A DNA stretch of 7,217 nucleotides from JANRKT01 sp033763355 (lineage in GTDB: Bacteria; Bacteroidota; Bacteroidia; Chitinophagales; Chitinophagaceae). Position 1 is the stretch's first letter, and each line of letters starts with the position of its first letter. Made by a program: the position numbers and the translations under genes. The stretch spans positions 1 to 7,217 of the forward strand of contig JANRKT010000091.1 in NCBI GenBank assembly GCA_033763355.1, written 5' to 3'. The notes under the pieces were generated by a model. That model saw only the letters and a list, made by a program, of their open reading frames with translations. It did no database searches and was not told the DNA's origin. Below are positions 1 to 6,662 of this stretch, in pieces.

Positions 1-588
1 GATACTATAAAAAAGGTTCATCAGATTGATTCAATCGTTTCTATTCAGTTGGTTGAGATAATGGGTAAACCTTTTTACCAGGTTCGCTGCATCAGCGCTA
101 TTCATAACCAAACTAACCATCAGCACGAAATGCATCCCATGAACCACCTCGCTAATGCAGAAACCGGCCGGCTCCGCGGGCCATTGACAAAGGAAGAAGC
201 CATTGAAATTGCCAAAATGAGATTCAATGGCGAACCCCAAATAAAAACAGTTGAATACCTGACCACTGCAAACAGCCACCATGAATACCGGGAAAATCCT
301 CTGCCTGCATACGCTATTACATTTGAACATCCTTCCCAAACAACTGTATATGTAGCCAGTGAATTGGGAACAGTTCAGAAATTTCGTAACAATAAATGGA
401 GAATATTTGATTTCCTCTGGATGATGCACACTATGGATTATGAAAGCAGGGACCATATTGGCAATATTCTGCTTCGCATTTTTTCCATCTTCGGGCTGGT
501 AACTGTAATTTCAGGGTTTACGCTTTTCTTTGTAAGTTCTCCGTTTTTCCGGAAGAAAAAAGCAAGGCACAGTTATGAATTGCATTGA
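1..588 (+). CDS. PepSY-domain membrane protein, C-terminal part (5' truncated)
   Basis: The frame is open from base 1 to the TGA at 586-588, giving 195 residues of a protein that begins outside the window; the in-frame TTG at 49 and ATG at 61 are internal. The fragment has the end of one PepSY-like unit (around LVEIMGKPFYQVR to NAETG, residues 17-56), a second one (about 62-128, with YAITFEHP and VYVASELGTVQKF), the juxtamembrane block WRIFDFLWMMHTMDY (133-147) and one transmembrane helix (about 157-180) followed by a basic cytoplasmic tail. This is the layout of PepSY-TM proteins, inner-membrane proteins often found beside TonB-dependent receptors and thought to act in metal or siderophore handling. 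Residues 35-49 form a His/Met-rich loop (HNQTNHQHEMHPMNH) between PepSY units, which could bind copper or another metal. It is convergent with the propeller lipoprotein, 29 bases apart. Family call is confident; substrate is inferred. Confidence 0.85.
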   Translation, partial: DTIKKVHQIDSIVSIQLVEIMGKPFYQVRCISAIHNQTNHQHEMHPMNHLANAETGRLRGPLTKEEAIEIAKMRFNGEPQIKTVEYLTTANSHHEYRENPLPAYAITFEHPSQTTVYVASELGTVQKFRNNKWRIFDFLWMMHTMDYESRDHIGNILLRIFSIFGLVTVISGFTLFFVSSPFFRKKKARHSYELH

Positions 589-617
589 GTGTAAACCCGC
601 AGCGCTTTTCATGCGTT

Positions 618-1838
618 CTATTTCCAACCGATCAACTGGTATGCTATATAGTTTTTCTCTTTTCGTTTATCTGTATATGCAACCAGCGCCTTCGTTTCAT
701 TTAGTGATCCTGCCACGGGATAACTGGCTATTGAAGTATCGTCTGTTATGAATAGCTTCCGCCCTTTGCCGTCTTTTGCAGGCCTTACCTGCATTCCGAT
801 GCGCTTATAAAATTTATCGTTTACATTATAAGTTTCATCCCACACAATCATAAGTGCGTCTTTCATTACCGGAGTTATCTGCGGATGAGAACCCGCTGTG
901 CTGACATTGTCGGGTTCAGAAAAGCCGGTTCCGTTATTTGATGACTTTGTGTAATAACATCCTTTATTCCTGCCACCCGTAAACCAGGTAAAATGCAAAC
1001 CATTGCTGTTTTCAGTCATGGCAGGGCCGGTATGCGGACAGCCATTGATAACCCAGTTGTCGTTACTGATGCGTTGCGGTTTGGAAAAAGTTTTTCCCGC
1101 ATCAACAGAAACTGCATGAACCATATCCCTGATGCTGTCCTGCACAATACCCCGGTATAAAACGTGAATACCACCTTTGCTGTCAACAAACAAATCAGTT
1201 CTGCAGCAGGGGCAGCATTGCTCACTTATTAATCGTTCGTTCTGAAAACCATTGCTGCCGCTGGTAACTGCAAAATAAAGCGCTGAACCTTCTTTTGATG
1301 TAGTCTTGCGGTTATCCAGCCAGATGATGGCTGCTTCACCATCAGGCAACAGGGCAACATCATAATAACGCTGGTCATATCCCCCAGTATCGTTAACAAG
1401 TGTTTTGGGATTACCCCATGTCTTTCCTTCATCAAATGATTGGGCATAATAAACCAGGCCCGAATGTTTGTTTTTGGGGTTTGGATTTGAAGCGCCCCAC
1501 AATGCTATTATTTCCCCGGAAGGTTTAAAAATTATTTTCGGAAGGTTTTCTGCATGGGGATGGATATTGCTGCTTGACGGAATAACAACAGACTTGCTGA
1601 ATGACCTGCCTTCGTTTGGAGACACTGCATAAGAAAAGACGGAAGAAGAGTCGTTGATCATCCTTACCCAGCTTACAACAACATTACCTTTATTGTCTTT
1701 TGTAATAAAAGGGTTTTGGCCGGGTAAGGAATCAACCAGCTGCACATTGCCTGCTTCGATAATTTTTTCATTGCTTATGCCAAAGCAGCCGGCGAAAACA
1801 AGAGGCGTAAACAATATTATTGCAGCGAAGTATTTCAT
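618..1838 (-). CDS. BNR/sialidase-like beta-propeller lipoprotein with CCPCC motif
   Basis: A 406-residue protein with a lipoprotein-type signal peptide (hydrophobic residues 4-16, then AGC with Cys18 as the likely lipidated residue). The body has four Asp-box-like repeats (S-x-D/N-x-G-x-T/S-W/F) near residues 73-80, 134-141, 244-251 and 299-306, which mark the blades of a six-bladed sialidase-fold propeller. I do not see a convincing sialidase Arg triad or FRIP motif, so enzymatic sialidase activity is not supported. It has a CCPCC motif (208-212), a CPH (267-269) and Cys294, plus HPH at 93-95. These are unusual in a lipoprotein exposed to the periplasm or surface and suggest a thiophilic metal site or a disulfide cluster. 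The ATG overlaps the TGA of the upstream receptor gene by four bases (ATGA), so the two are probably translationally coupled and act together. Function of this subfamily is not known to me. Confidence 0.88.
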   Translation of the reverse strand: MKYFAAIILFTPLVFAGCFGISNEKIIEAGNVQLVDSLPGQNPFITKDNKGNVVVSWVRMINDSSSVFSYAVSPNEGRSFSKSVVIPSSSNIHPHAENLPKIIFKPSGEIIALWGASNPNPKNKHSGLVYYAQSFDEGKTWGNPKTLVNDTGGYDQRYYDVALLPDGEAAIIWLDNRKTTSKEGSALYFAVTSGSNGFQNERLISEQCCPCCRTDLFVDSKGGIHVLYRGIVQDSIRDMVHAVSVDAGKTFSKPQRISNDNWVINGCPHTGPAMTENSNGLHFTWFTGGRNKGCYYTKSSNNGTGFSEPDNVSTAGSHPQITPVMKDALMIVWDETYNVNDKFYKRIGMQVRPAKDGKGRKLFITDDTSIASYPVAGSLNETKALVAYTDKRKEKNYIAYQLIGWK

Positions 1839-4177
1839 TTGTATTTATTTTTAAACAGGTTACTGAAATCATAAGCTATACCGGCATTGAAATTTCTTGG
1901 TTCAGCAACCTGGTAACTGTACCCAAAAGAACTTTTGGATGTGTTGTAAGAATAATAATTGTCAGTTGCGTTCATCACATTCAGCCATATTTCAAAACCT
2001 TTGAACCGGTAGCCTGCCCTCAGGTTAAGTACATTATAACCCTCGTATTTTGCAGTATTCAGCGGGTCAGCAAAATAATTTCCCACATGCTGCCACTCTG
2101 CGCCGATGCGAAGGCCTTTTAAAAAGGATGGCTTAAACCAGATTTCAGTATTGTACAGCCAGTTGGGTGCATTGTTCATTTCATTGCCGTTGTAATTGCT
2201 CCCCTTTTCAATAAACTCAACAAACTCATGTTTACTGTAAGCCCCGCTGAAACGGAATGAAATCTCTTTTGCCGGAGTTACATTCAGGCCAAACTCGATC
2301 CCCCTGTGCAATGTTTTACCTGTGTTGCGGTTGGTAAACGAGCCATCATCCTGTTTAACTGAAATGATTTCATTGGTGCCCTTGAGCTTGTAAGCACTTA
2401 CATCAGCAGAAAGTTTATTTTTTATCAGTTCCATCCATCCACCCACTTCATAATTGTAAAAAATGGCCGGGATCAGGTCCGGAACTTTTACGCCGGTGTA
2501 CATTTCTGTTACCTGTGGTGGCACAAACCCTTCGCTGTAATTGGCATAAATTCCCGTTCTTGATGAGAAGTTATAAGTGAAACCGATTTTAGGGCTGATG
2601 CGGTTAAAACGGTTAACAGTATCACGGGAGCCGCTGAATGAGGAAGGCCTGAGGTGATTGTCGAAATTGTAATGGAAATAATCGTACCGAAGTGAAACAA
2701 CCACTCTTAATTTTTCTACAGGGCTCATTTCAAAGTTTGCAAAAGCAGCATAATTATTCAGTTTTGTAGCGTAATCTGTAAGGACGCTGTCGGGTTGCTG
2801 GTAGCTTATATATTTTTTGGTAATGGTATCTTTTTTTATCCTGATATAATCAGCAACGTATTTTGAAGGGCTCAGGTCAATGTTTGCCCCCCCGATCAAT
2901 ACCGCTTTCTTCCGGTTAAATTTTTGCCTGTGCTGTACAATTAGTGAATAACTACTGAAACTGCTTTTATTGATTTCACCATGAGCAAGGTCTTTTTTGC
3001 CCACAAACACATTGCCCTGTTTCCTGTAATCATCTTTAACACGGTAGGCGGGATTCTGGCCGATAGCATTATCCCTGAAAAGAACAGTACCTGTGGTTTT
3101 ACTGTTATCATTCCATTCATGTGTTAAGGTGGAATGGTAGCGGAATGCCTCCACTTTCCGGTAAGTGAATGTTTGCAGGTTTTTAAAGCTGCGGCTTGCA
3201 AACATACTGCTGTCAATGCCGCCTGACATGTCGCTGTAGTAATCAACCCGGGTTATGCTGTTAGATAATGTTGTTTTATCTGAAAACCTGTAATCAATCC
3301 TTGCAGTCAATGCCGCTTTGTGATAATCGCTGTATTCGAGGTAACCGTTACGTTTGTCGGCATAATATCCGCTTAATACAAAACCCCATTTGCCTTTGCT
3401 GTAGCTGCTGACAAGGTCGCCTCTTTTATAACCAATATTATTTTTTTGTGCAGATAGTCTTAATACCGGAACTGCTGAAGGCGACATGCTGATAAAATTT
3501 ACCACGCCGCCGATGGCTTCACTTCCGTAAAGCGAAGAAGAAGGCCCTTTGATAACTTCAATGGAACGTGTGGCTGCAAGGTTCATTTCAAGCAGGGCAT
3601 TGTGATTGAAAAGGCCTGTGGTGCGGATGGGGATGCCATCTTCAAGATAAAGAAACAGGCTTTTTGTTGTAATGGGTTGCCGGATGCTCATCTGGTGCTG
3701 TTCATTGCCCAGGCTTACCATATTTACACCGCTTACTTTATTCAATACCTGGTCAGCCGTTATGGGTTTTGTATCCTGCAATGTTTTACTGCTGAGTGAA
3801 GCAATGGCAACAGGGGCTTCTGATCTTTTCACGCCTTCACCCCTGTTGGCTGATACAACGATTTCCTGTAATGATGAGTGGGCCGGGTTAAGAAAAATGA
3901 CAAAATTACCTGATGAAACAGAAATTTCTCCTGCAGTATATCCCACAGATGTAACAGATATTTTTTCGCAGTCAGTGATTTTCATTTCAAATTCGCCTGT
4001 TGCACCGGATGTTGAGCTGCAGTTGCAGCCTTCTGTTGCGCAATGAAGGGTAGCCCCGGCAACAGGTTCTTTGGTAACTGCATCAATTATTTTTCCTTTG
4101 ATGATTTTTTGTGCAGATAAATCTTGTGCTGCCAGCAGTATAATGCAAGCGGTAAGAAATTTGTACAGGTGTGCCAT
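1835..4177 (-). CDS. TonB-dependent outer-membrane receptor, likely metal or metal-chelate importer
   Basis: A 780-residue outer-membrane receptor. In order: signal peptide (residues 1-23, cut after LSAQ or nearby), a carboxypeptidase-regulatory-like beta domain (about 24-98, KIIKGKIIDAVTKEPVAGATL), a TonB-box-like segment (LQEIVVSANR, 103-112), a plug domain (about 115-230, with the typical EVIKGPSSSLYGSEAIGGVVNF), and a 22-strand-type barrel to the end, including the late motif LNLRAGYRFKGFEIWLNVMNATD. The size and single-protein architecture resemble CirA/FecA-type importers; no SusD partner is present, so this is not a SusC glycan porter. The N-terminal domain carries four Cys (46, 51, 53, 70), in a context GCNCSS, unusual for this domain. 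The last residues after the terminal aromatic strand form a short basic tail. It is followed directly by the propeller lipoprotein and preceded 188 bases upstream by the small Cys-motif gene. The ligand is not determined by sequence; metal is inferred from the neighbours. Confidence 0.95.
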   Translation of the reverse strand: MAHLYKFLTACIILLAAQDLSAQKIIKGKIIDAVTKEPVAGATLHCATEGCNCSSTSGATGEFEMKITDCEKISVTSVGYTAGEISVSSGNFVIFLNPAHSSLQEIVVSANRGEGVKRSEAPVAIASLSSKTLQDTKPITADQVLNKVSGVNMVSLGNEQHQMSIRQPITTKSLFLYLEDGIPIRTTGLFNHNALLEMNLAATRSIEVIKGPSSSLYGSEAIGGVVNFISMSPSAVPVLRLSAQKNNIGYKRGDLVSSYSKGKWGFVLSGYYADKRNGYLEYSDYHKAALTARIDYRFSDKTTLSNSITRVDYYSDMSGGIDSSMFASRSFKNLQTFTYRKVEAFRYHSTLTHEWNDNSKTTGTVLFRDNAIGQNPAYRVKDDYRKQGNVFVGKKDLAHGEINKSSFSSYSLIVQHRQKFNRKKAVLIGGANIDLSPSKYVADYIRIKKDTITKKYISYQQPDSVLTDYATKLNNYAAFANFEMSPVEKLRVVVSLRYDYFHYNFDNHLRPSSFSGSRDTVNRFNRISPKIGFTYNFSSRTGIYANYSEGFVPPQVTEMYTGVKVPDLIPAIFYNYEVGGWMELIKNKLSADVSAYKLKGTNEIISVKQDDGSFTNRNTGKTLHRGIEFGLNVTPAKEISFRFSGAYSKHEFVEFIEKGSNYNGNEMNNAPNWLYNTEIWFKPSFLKGLRIGAEWQHVGNYFADPLNTAKYEGYNVLNLRAGYRFKGFEIWLNVMNATDNYYSYNTSKSSFGYSYQVAEPRNFNAGIAYDFSNLFKNKYK

Positions 4178-4188
4178 TGGTTTAAATG

Positions 4189-4281
4189 TTTAATCAATTT
4201 TTACGAAAATAATAGCATAGCTACCTCCCGCAGAAGCGGAAACAGAACAGGATGGCTGATTTAATGGATGAATTGATTAAA
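4189..4281. repeat. 11-bp perfect inverted repeat upstream of the TonB receptor gene
   Basis: TTTAATCAATT at 4189-4199 and its exact complement AATTGATTAAA at 4271-4281 bracket 71 bases in the leader of the receptor gene, the near arm being 11 bases from its start codon. In RNA the arms could pair and enclose a domain near the ribosome entry site; as DNA they could be two binding sites. The AT-rich composition makes chance a real alternative. Confidence 0.4.
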
Positions 4282-4352
4282 TGAGGGCGGAAGGATGAAA
4301 AATGTGGCGGGAAAAATCTATTGGCAAACCTGCATGATGCAATGCATGGAAG

Positions 4353-4364
4353 CAACCCGGGTTG
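4353..4364. repeat. Perfect 12-bp palindrome CAACCCGGGTTG after the Cys-motif gene
   Basis: A GC-rich perfect palindrome one base downstream (on the minus strand) of the stop codon of the small Cys-motif gene, and about 175 bases upstream of the receptor start. It has no spare loop and no T run follows it on the minus strand, so a protein-binding site is as likely as a terminator. A second short dyad, TGCAT(6)ATGCA, is at 4331-4346. Confidence 0.35.
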
Positions 4365-4365
4365 T

Positions 4366-4623
4366 TTATGTTTTCAGACAGGTAACTTGCAAAATAAGAG
4401 CGGGAAGAAATGACCTCGTTTTTATTTTCAAGCCTGCGTTCAGGGTTTTACTGTCTTTCTTTTCTTCCTCTTTCAATTTTTTCAGCATCTGGCATTTGCC
4501 CTTGCACAACAACTGGGGGCGGGCTTTGTTCTCACATTTTTTTACAAATGCCGTTTTGTTGCTGTAATAGTCCGGAACAATAAGGCACATGCTAAAGGTT
4601 TGCGCTGCAAATGCAGCAAGCAA
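4366..4623 (-). CDS. Small Cys-motif protein (C-x9-C-x3-C) with N-terminal hydrophobic helix; start uncertain
   Basis: The frame encodes a short protein with a hydrophobic N-terminus, then YYSNKTAFVKKC, ENKARPQLLCKGKC and a Lys/Glu-rich stretch. This matches my recollection of a family of small uncharacterised Bacteroidota proteins of the form YY-x-N-x(5-7)-C-x-NK-x2-P-x-L-x-C-x-GKC, often near metal-related TonB receptors; counted from the TTG, the Cys are at 30, 40 and 44, with others at 13 and 82. The coordinates use the TTG at 4621-4623, but the hydrophobic segment clearly continues upstream in frame (codons for IIKTTTALIL, to about 4650), so the TTG would cut the signal or anchor helix. 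The only ATG further up (4657-4659) is followed at once by TAA. The true start may be a rare ATT/ATA/CTG codon, or the 5' end may be damaged or misread. It lies head-to-tail with the receptor gene, with no clear terminator between them. Function is unknown; a role in metal binding is inferred from the Cys. Confidence 0.7.
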   Translation of the reverse strand: MLAAFAAQTFSMCLIVPDYYSNKTAFVKKCENKARPQLLCKGKCQMLKKLKEEEKKDSKTLNAGLKIKTRSFLPALILQVTCLKT

Positions 4624-4792
4624 AATCAGGGCTGTTGTTGTTTTAATTATAAATTACATGATAAGGGTATAATTTTGGTTAAAAGCAAGCTTAAAGATGA
4701 ATACGGAAAAGGGGATCAGGAAACGGTATGAATGTTCTTAAAGTACATCATCCGCCAATTGTTTAATTTCGGTGCAAATAAAGAATATCAAT

Positions 4793-5362
4793 ATGAGAAT
4801 TTTTTTTCCCGCTTTGGTTGTCTGCCTTTTTTATATCAATTGCCAGTCCGTTCCGGACAATCATCAGCATCAGCAGCAGGGTGCAAAAGATACAACCGCT
4901 AAAAAACCTTTAAGCCCCCATACCAGCACAATGGCGATGGTAGGTGATGCACATGTGCACATTGATTACTCTTCTCCGTCTGTAAGGGGTCGTGTAATTT
5001 GGGGCGGACTTGTTGCTTACGATAAGGTATGGGTAAGCGGCGCCCACAATGCCACATCACTTGAAACCAACAAAGCCCTGGTGATTGATAATAATGTTTT
5101 GCCGGCAGGCAAGTACGCTTTATTTACCATTCCGGGAAAAGATAACTGGACCGTTATTTTCAATAAGAACTGGGATCAGCACGGTGCTGATGAATACAAC
5201 GGGAAAGAAGATGTATTCCGGGTCACCGTTAAACCTGAAATACTGCCTGCAATACAGGAAGAACTGCTGTATGAAGTAAAAAAGGAGTCGGATAAAAATG
5301 GCACCATTTCGTTATCATGGGAGAAAATTAAGATTACCTTTCCTTTTGCTGTAAAAGAATAA
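4793..5362 (+). CDS. DUF2911 domain lipoprotein, His-rich variant
   Basis: A 189-residue protein starting at the ATG of 4793. A GTG at 4772 is in frame, but would add seven polar residues before the signal peptide, so the ATG is preferred. The signal peptide (MRIFFPALVVCLFYINC) ends in a plausible lipoprotein Cys17. A short linker with HQHQQQ (24-29) leads to a DUF2911 domain over about residues 41-148: IDYSSPSVRGRVIWGGLV, KVWVSGAHNATS, LPAGKYALFTIPGKDNWTVIFNKNW and QHGADEY are its typical blocks. The domain is widespread in Bacteroidota and has no established function. This copy has extra His where I recall none in the common form (HVH at 54-56, H85, H130), as in a variant I associate with this block pattern. 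The gene is divergent from the Cys-motif gene and 22 bases upstream of the MFS gene, so probably cotranscribed with the latter. Confidence 0.9.
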   Translation: MRIFFPALVVCLFYINCQSVPDNHQHQQQGAKDTTAKKPLSPHTSTMAMVGDAHVHIDYSSPSVRGRVIWGGLVAYDKVWVSGAHNATSLETNKALVIDNNVLPAGKYALFTIPGKDNWTVIFNKNWDQHGADEYNGKEDVFRVTVKPEILPAIQEELLYEVKKESDKNGTISLSWEKIKITFPFAVKE

Positions 5363-5384
5363 ACCATTCTGAAAATTCCCTGTA

Positions 5385-6563
5385 ATGAATGGTTCCCCGA
5401 AGATCATTACAAGAACAATCCGGATATTATCACTGGTAAGCCTTTTTACCGACTTTGCCAGCGAAATGCTTTATCCGGTAATGCCGGTTTACCTGCAGCA
5501 TATCGGGTTTTCTGTTTTGCTTATTGGTATTCTCGAAGGAGTAGCGGAAGCAGTTGCCGGCTTAAGCAAAAGTTATTTTGGAAAGTTATCCGATCAGTCA
5601 GGCAAAAGATTGCCGTTTGTTCAGTTGGGCTATGCATTAAGCGCTGTATCAAAACCCATGATGGCATTCCTTACCAGCATATGGTGGGTATTTTCTGCAA
5701 GAACTATTGACCGTTTGGGAAAGGGGATAAGAACAGGGGCAAGGGATGCTATGCTTAGTGATGAAGCCACAGCTCAGACCAAAGGCGCCGTATTCGGCTT
5801 TCACCGTTCAATGGATACTTTCGGCGCTGTGCTGGGCCCGCTTACAGCGCTGGCCTTCCTGTATTTTTATCCGGGTGAGTATAGAACACTTTTTCTTGCT
5901 GCATTTGTTCCGGGAATTATTGCTGTTATCCTCACCTTTATATTAAAAGAAAGAAAACAGCAGCAGGTAAATAAAAAGAAAACTGTTTCACTTGCTGAAG
6001 CATTTCTTTACTGGAAAAGGAGCCCTGTTGCTTACCGGAAACTTTTAACCGGGCTGCTGCTTTTTGCCCTGTTTAACAGTTCTGACATGCTGCTTTTGCT
6101 GAAGATTAAAGAAGCGGGGTATGATGATAAAACGGTGATAGGAATTTATGTGTTTTACAATCTTGTGTTTGCATTGTTCGCTTATCCGCTGGGTAAACTT
6201 GCTGACAAAGCAGGGTTGAAAAGGGTATTTCTCTTTGGGCTGGCCTTTTTTGTGATTACTTACACAGGTTTTGCATTTAACCACAATGCGTGGGTTTTTC
6301 TCCTTTTATTTTTCTGCTATGGCATTTATGCTGCGGCAACAGAGGGCATCTCAAAAGCATGGATCAGCAACCTGGTACCCAAAACAGAAACGGCAACTGC
6401 AATCGGCACCTATACCGGTTTTCAAAGCATTGCATTGCTGATTGCCAGTTCAGCTGCAGGGTGGCTGTGGTTCAGTTTCGGGCCTGAAGCAGCTTTTCTT
6501 TCCACTGCGCTGGCTGCAGCAACAGTTATGGTTTATTTTCTTGCCGGAATGAAGAAGTTCTGA
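5385..6563 (+). CDS. MFS transporter, 12-TM type, substrate unknown
   Basis: A 392-residue hydrophobic protein with about 12 predicted membrane segments, in two halves separated by a basic cytoplasmic loop (about 188-218, KERKQQQVNKKK). The first half has the MFS motif A between TM2 and TM3 (GKLSDQSGKR, 66-75), the conserved block FTDFASEMLYPVMPVYL (21-37), EGVAEAVAGLSK (51-62), DRLGKGIRTGARDAMLSDE (109-127) and FGFHRSMDTFGAVLGP (137-152). The second half repeats the motif A idea as GKLADKAGLKR (270-280) and contains YGIYAAATEGISKAWISN (312-329). These blocks define an MFS subfamily found in many bacteria whose substrate is not known to me; some relatives are annotated as drug or metal efflux proteins, but nothing here fixes the substrate. 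It starts 22 bases after the DUF2911 gene and probably shares its transcript. The length is normal and the frame intact. Confidence 0.93.
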   Translation: MNGSPKIITRTIRILSLVSLFTDFASEMLYPVMPVYLQHIGFSVLLIGILEGVAEAVAGLSKSYFGKLSDQSGKRLPFVQLGYALSAVSKPMMAFLTSIWWVFSARTIDRLGKGIRTGARDAMLSDEATAQTKGAVFGFHRSMDTFGAVLGPLTALAFLYFYPGEYRTLFLAAFVPGIIAVILTFILKERKQQQVNKKKTVSLAEAFLYWKRSPVAYRKLLTGLLLFALFNSSDMLLLLKIKEAGYDDKTVIGIYVFYNLVFALFAYPLGKLADKAGLKRVFLFGLAFFVITYTGFAFNHNAWVFLLLFFCYGIYAAATEGISKAWISNLVPKTETATAIGTYTGFQSIALLIASSAAGWLWFSFGPEAAFLSTALAAATVMVYFLAGMKKF

Positions 6564-6580
6564 ATCTGCCCAATCAATTG

Positions 6581-6611
6581 TTTGGTTTTACAAAAATAAA
6601 ATCTAAATTTG
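6581..6611 (+). promoter_or_regulatory. Bacteroidota-type promoter for the di-heme oxidoreductase gene
   Basis: TTTG at 6581-6584 and TAAATTTG at 6604-6611 match the Bacteroidota primary-sigma consensus (-33 TTTG, -7 TAnnTTTG) exactly, with a 19-nt spacer as expected. Transcription would start near 6617-6620 and give a leader of about 45 nt before the ATG at 6663. It is the best promoter match in the window. Confidence 0.75.
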
Positions 6612-6661
6612 TCTAAACTTATTTTTAGGTAAGTCTAAAAATTAACTTTTATCGCTCTAAA
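6602..6661 (+). repeat. Four TCTAAA direct repeats at helical spacing; candidate operator
   Basis: TCTAAA occurs at 6602-6607, 6612-6617, 6634-6639 and 6656-6661, with start-to-start distances of 10, 22 and 22 bases, close to one and two turns of the helix. The first overlaps the -7 box, the second the likely transcription start, and the last ends just before the ATG. This placement fits a repressor binding one face of the DNA. The third repeat is also half of a dyad (6622-6641). AT-rich sequence raises the chance rate of such hexamers, so this is a candidate only. Confidence 0.5.
6622..6641. promoter_or_regulatory. DtxR/IdeR-like dyad in the leader of the di-heme oxidoreductase gene
   Basis: The 20 bases TTTTTAGGTAAGTCTAAAAA form a perfect 7+7 inverted repeat (TTTTTAG / CTAAAAA) around a 6-base centre. 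Bases 6625-6638 match the first 14 positions of the classical iron box TTAGGTTAGSCTAA at 12 of 14. It lies just downstream of the predicted transcription start, where a metal-dependent repressor of the DtxR/MntR group would block transcription. The regulator is not in the window; the assignment is by resemblance. Confidence 0.45.
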
Positions 6662-6662
6662 A

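Noticed and set aside
49..63. TTG at 49 or ATG at 61 as the start of the first gene
   Set aside because: The frame is open to base 1 and the residues before it continue the PepSY-like pattern, so the gene is truncated by the window, not short.
599..618. Hairpin AGCGC / GCGTT as a bidirectional terminator between the convergent genes
   Set aside because: Only five pairs with one G-T and no clear T run on either side.
618..1838. True exo-sialidase (GH33)
   Set aside because: Asp boxes show the fold, but I could not identify the catalytic Arg triad or FRIP motif, and the Cys clusters point elsewhere.
4295..4567. Plus-strand open frame across the Cys-motif gene
   Set aside because: It overlaps the conserved Cys motif on the other strand and shows only composition-driven hydrophobic runs.
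4772..4792. GTG start for the DUF2911 gene
   Set aside because: It would place polar residues before a complete lipoprotein signal that begins at the ATG of 4793.
6570..6585. Near-palindrome CCAATCAATTGTTTGG followed by TTTT as terminator of the MFS gene
   Set aside because: The stem is AT-rich with a central mismatch and overlaps the -33 element; too weak to call, though it may affect promoter use.
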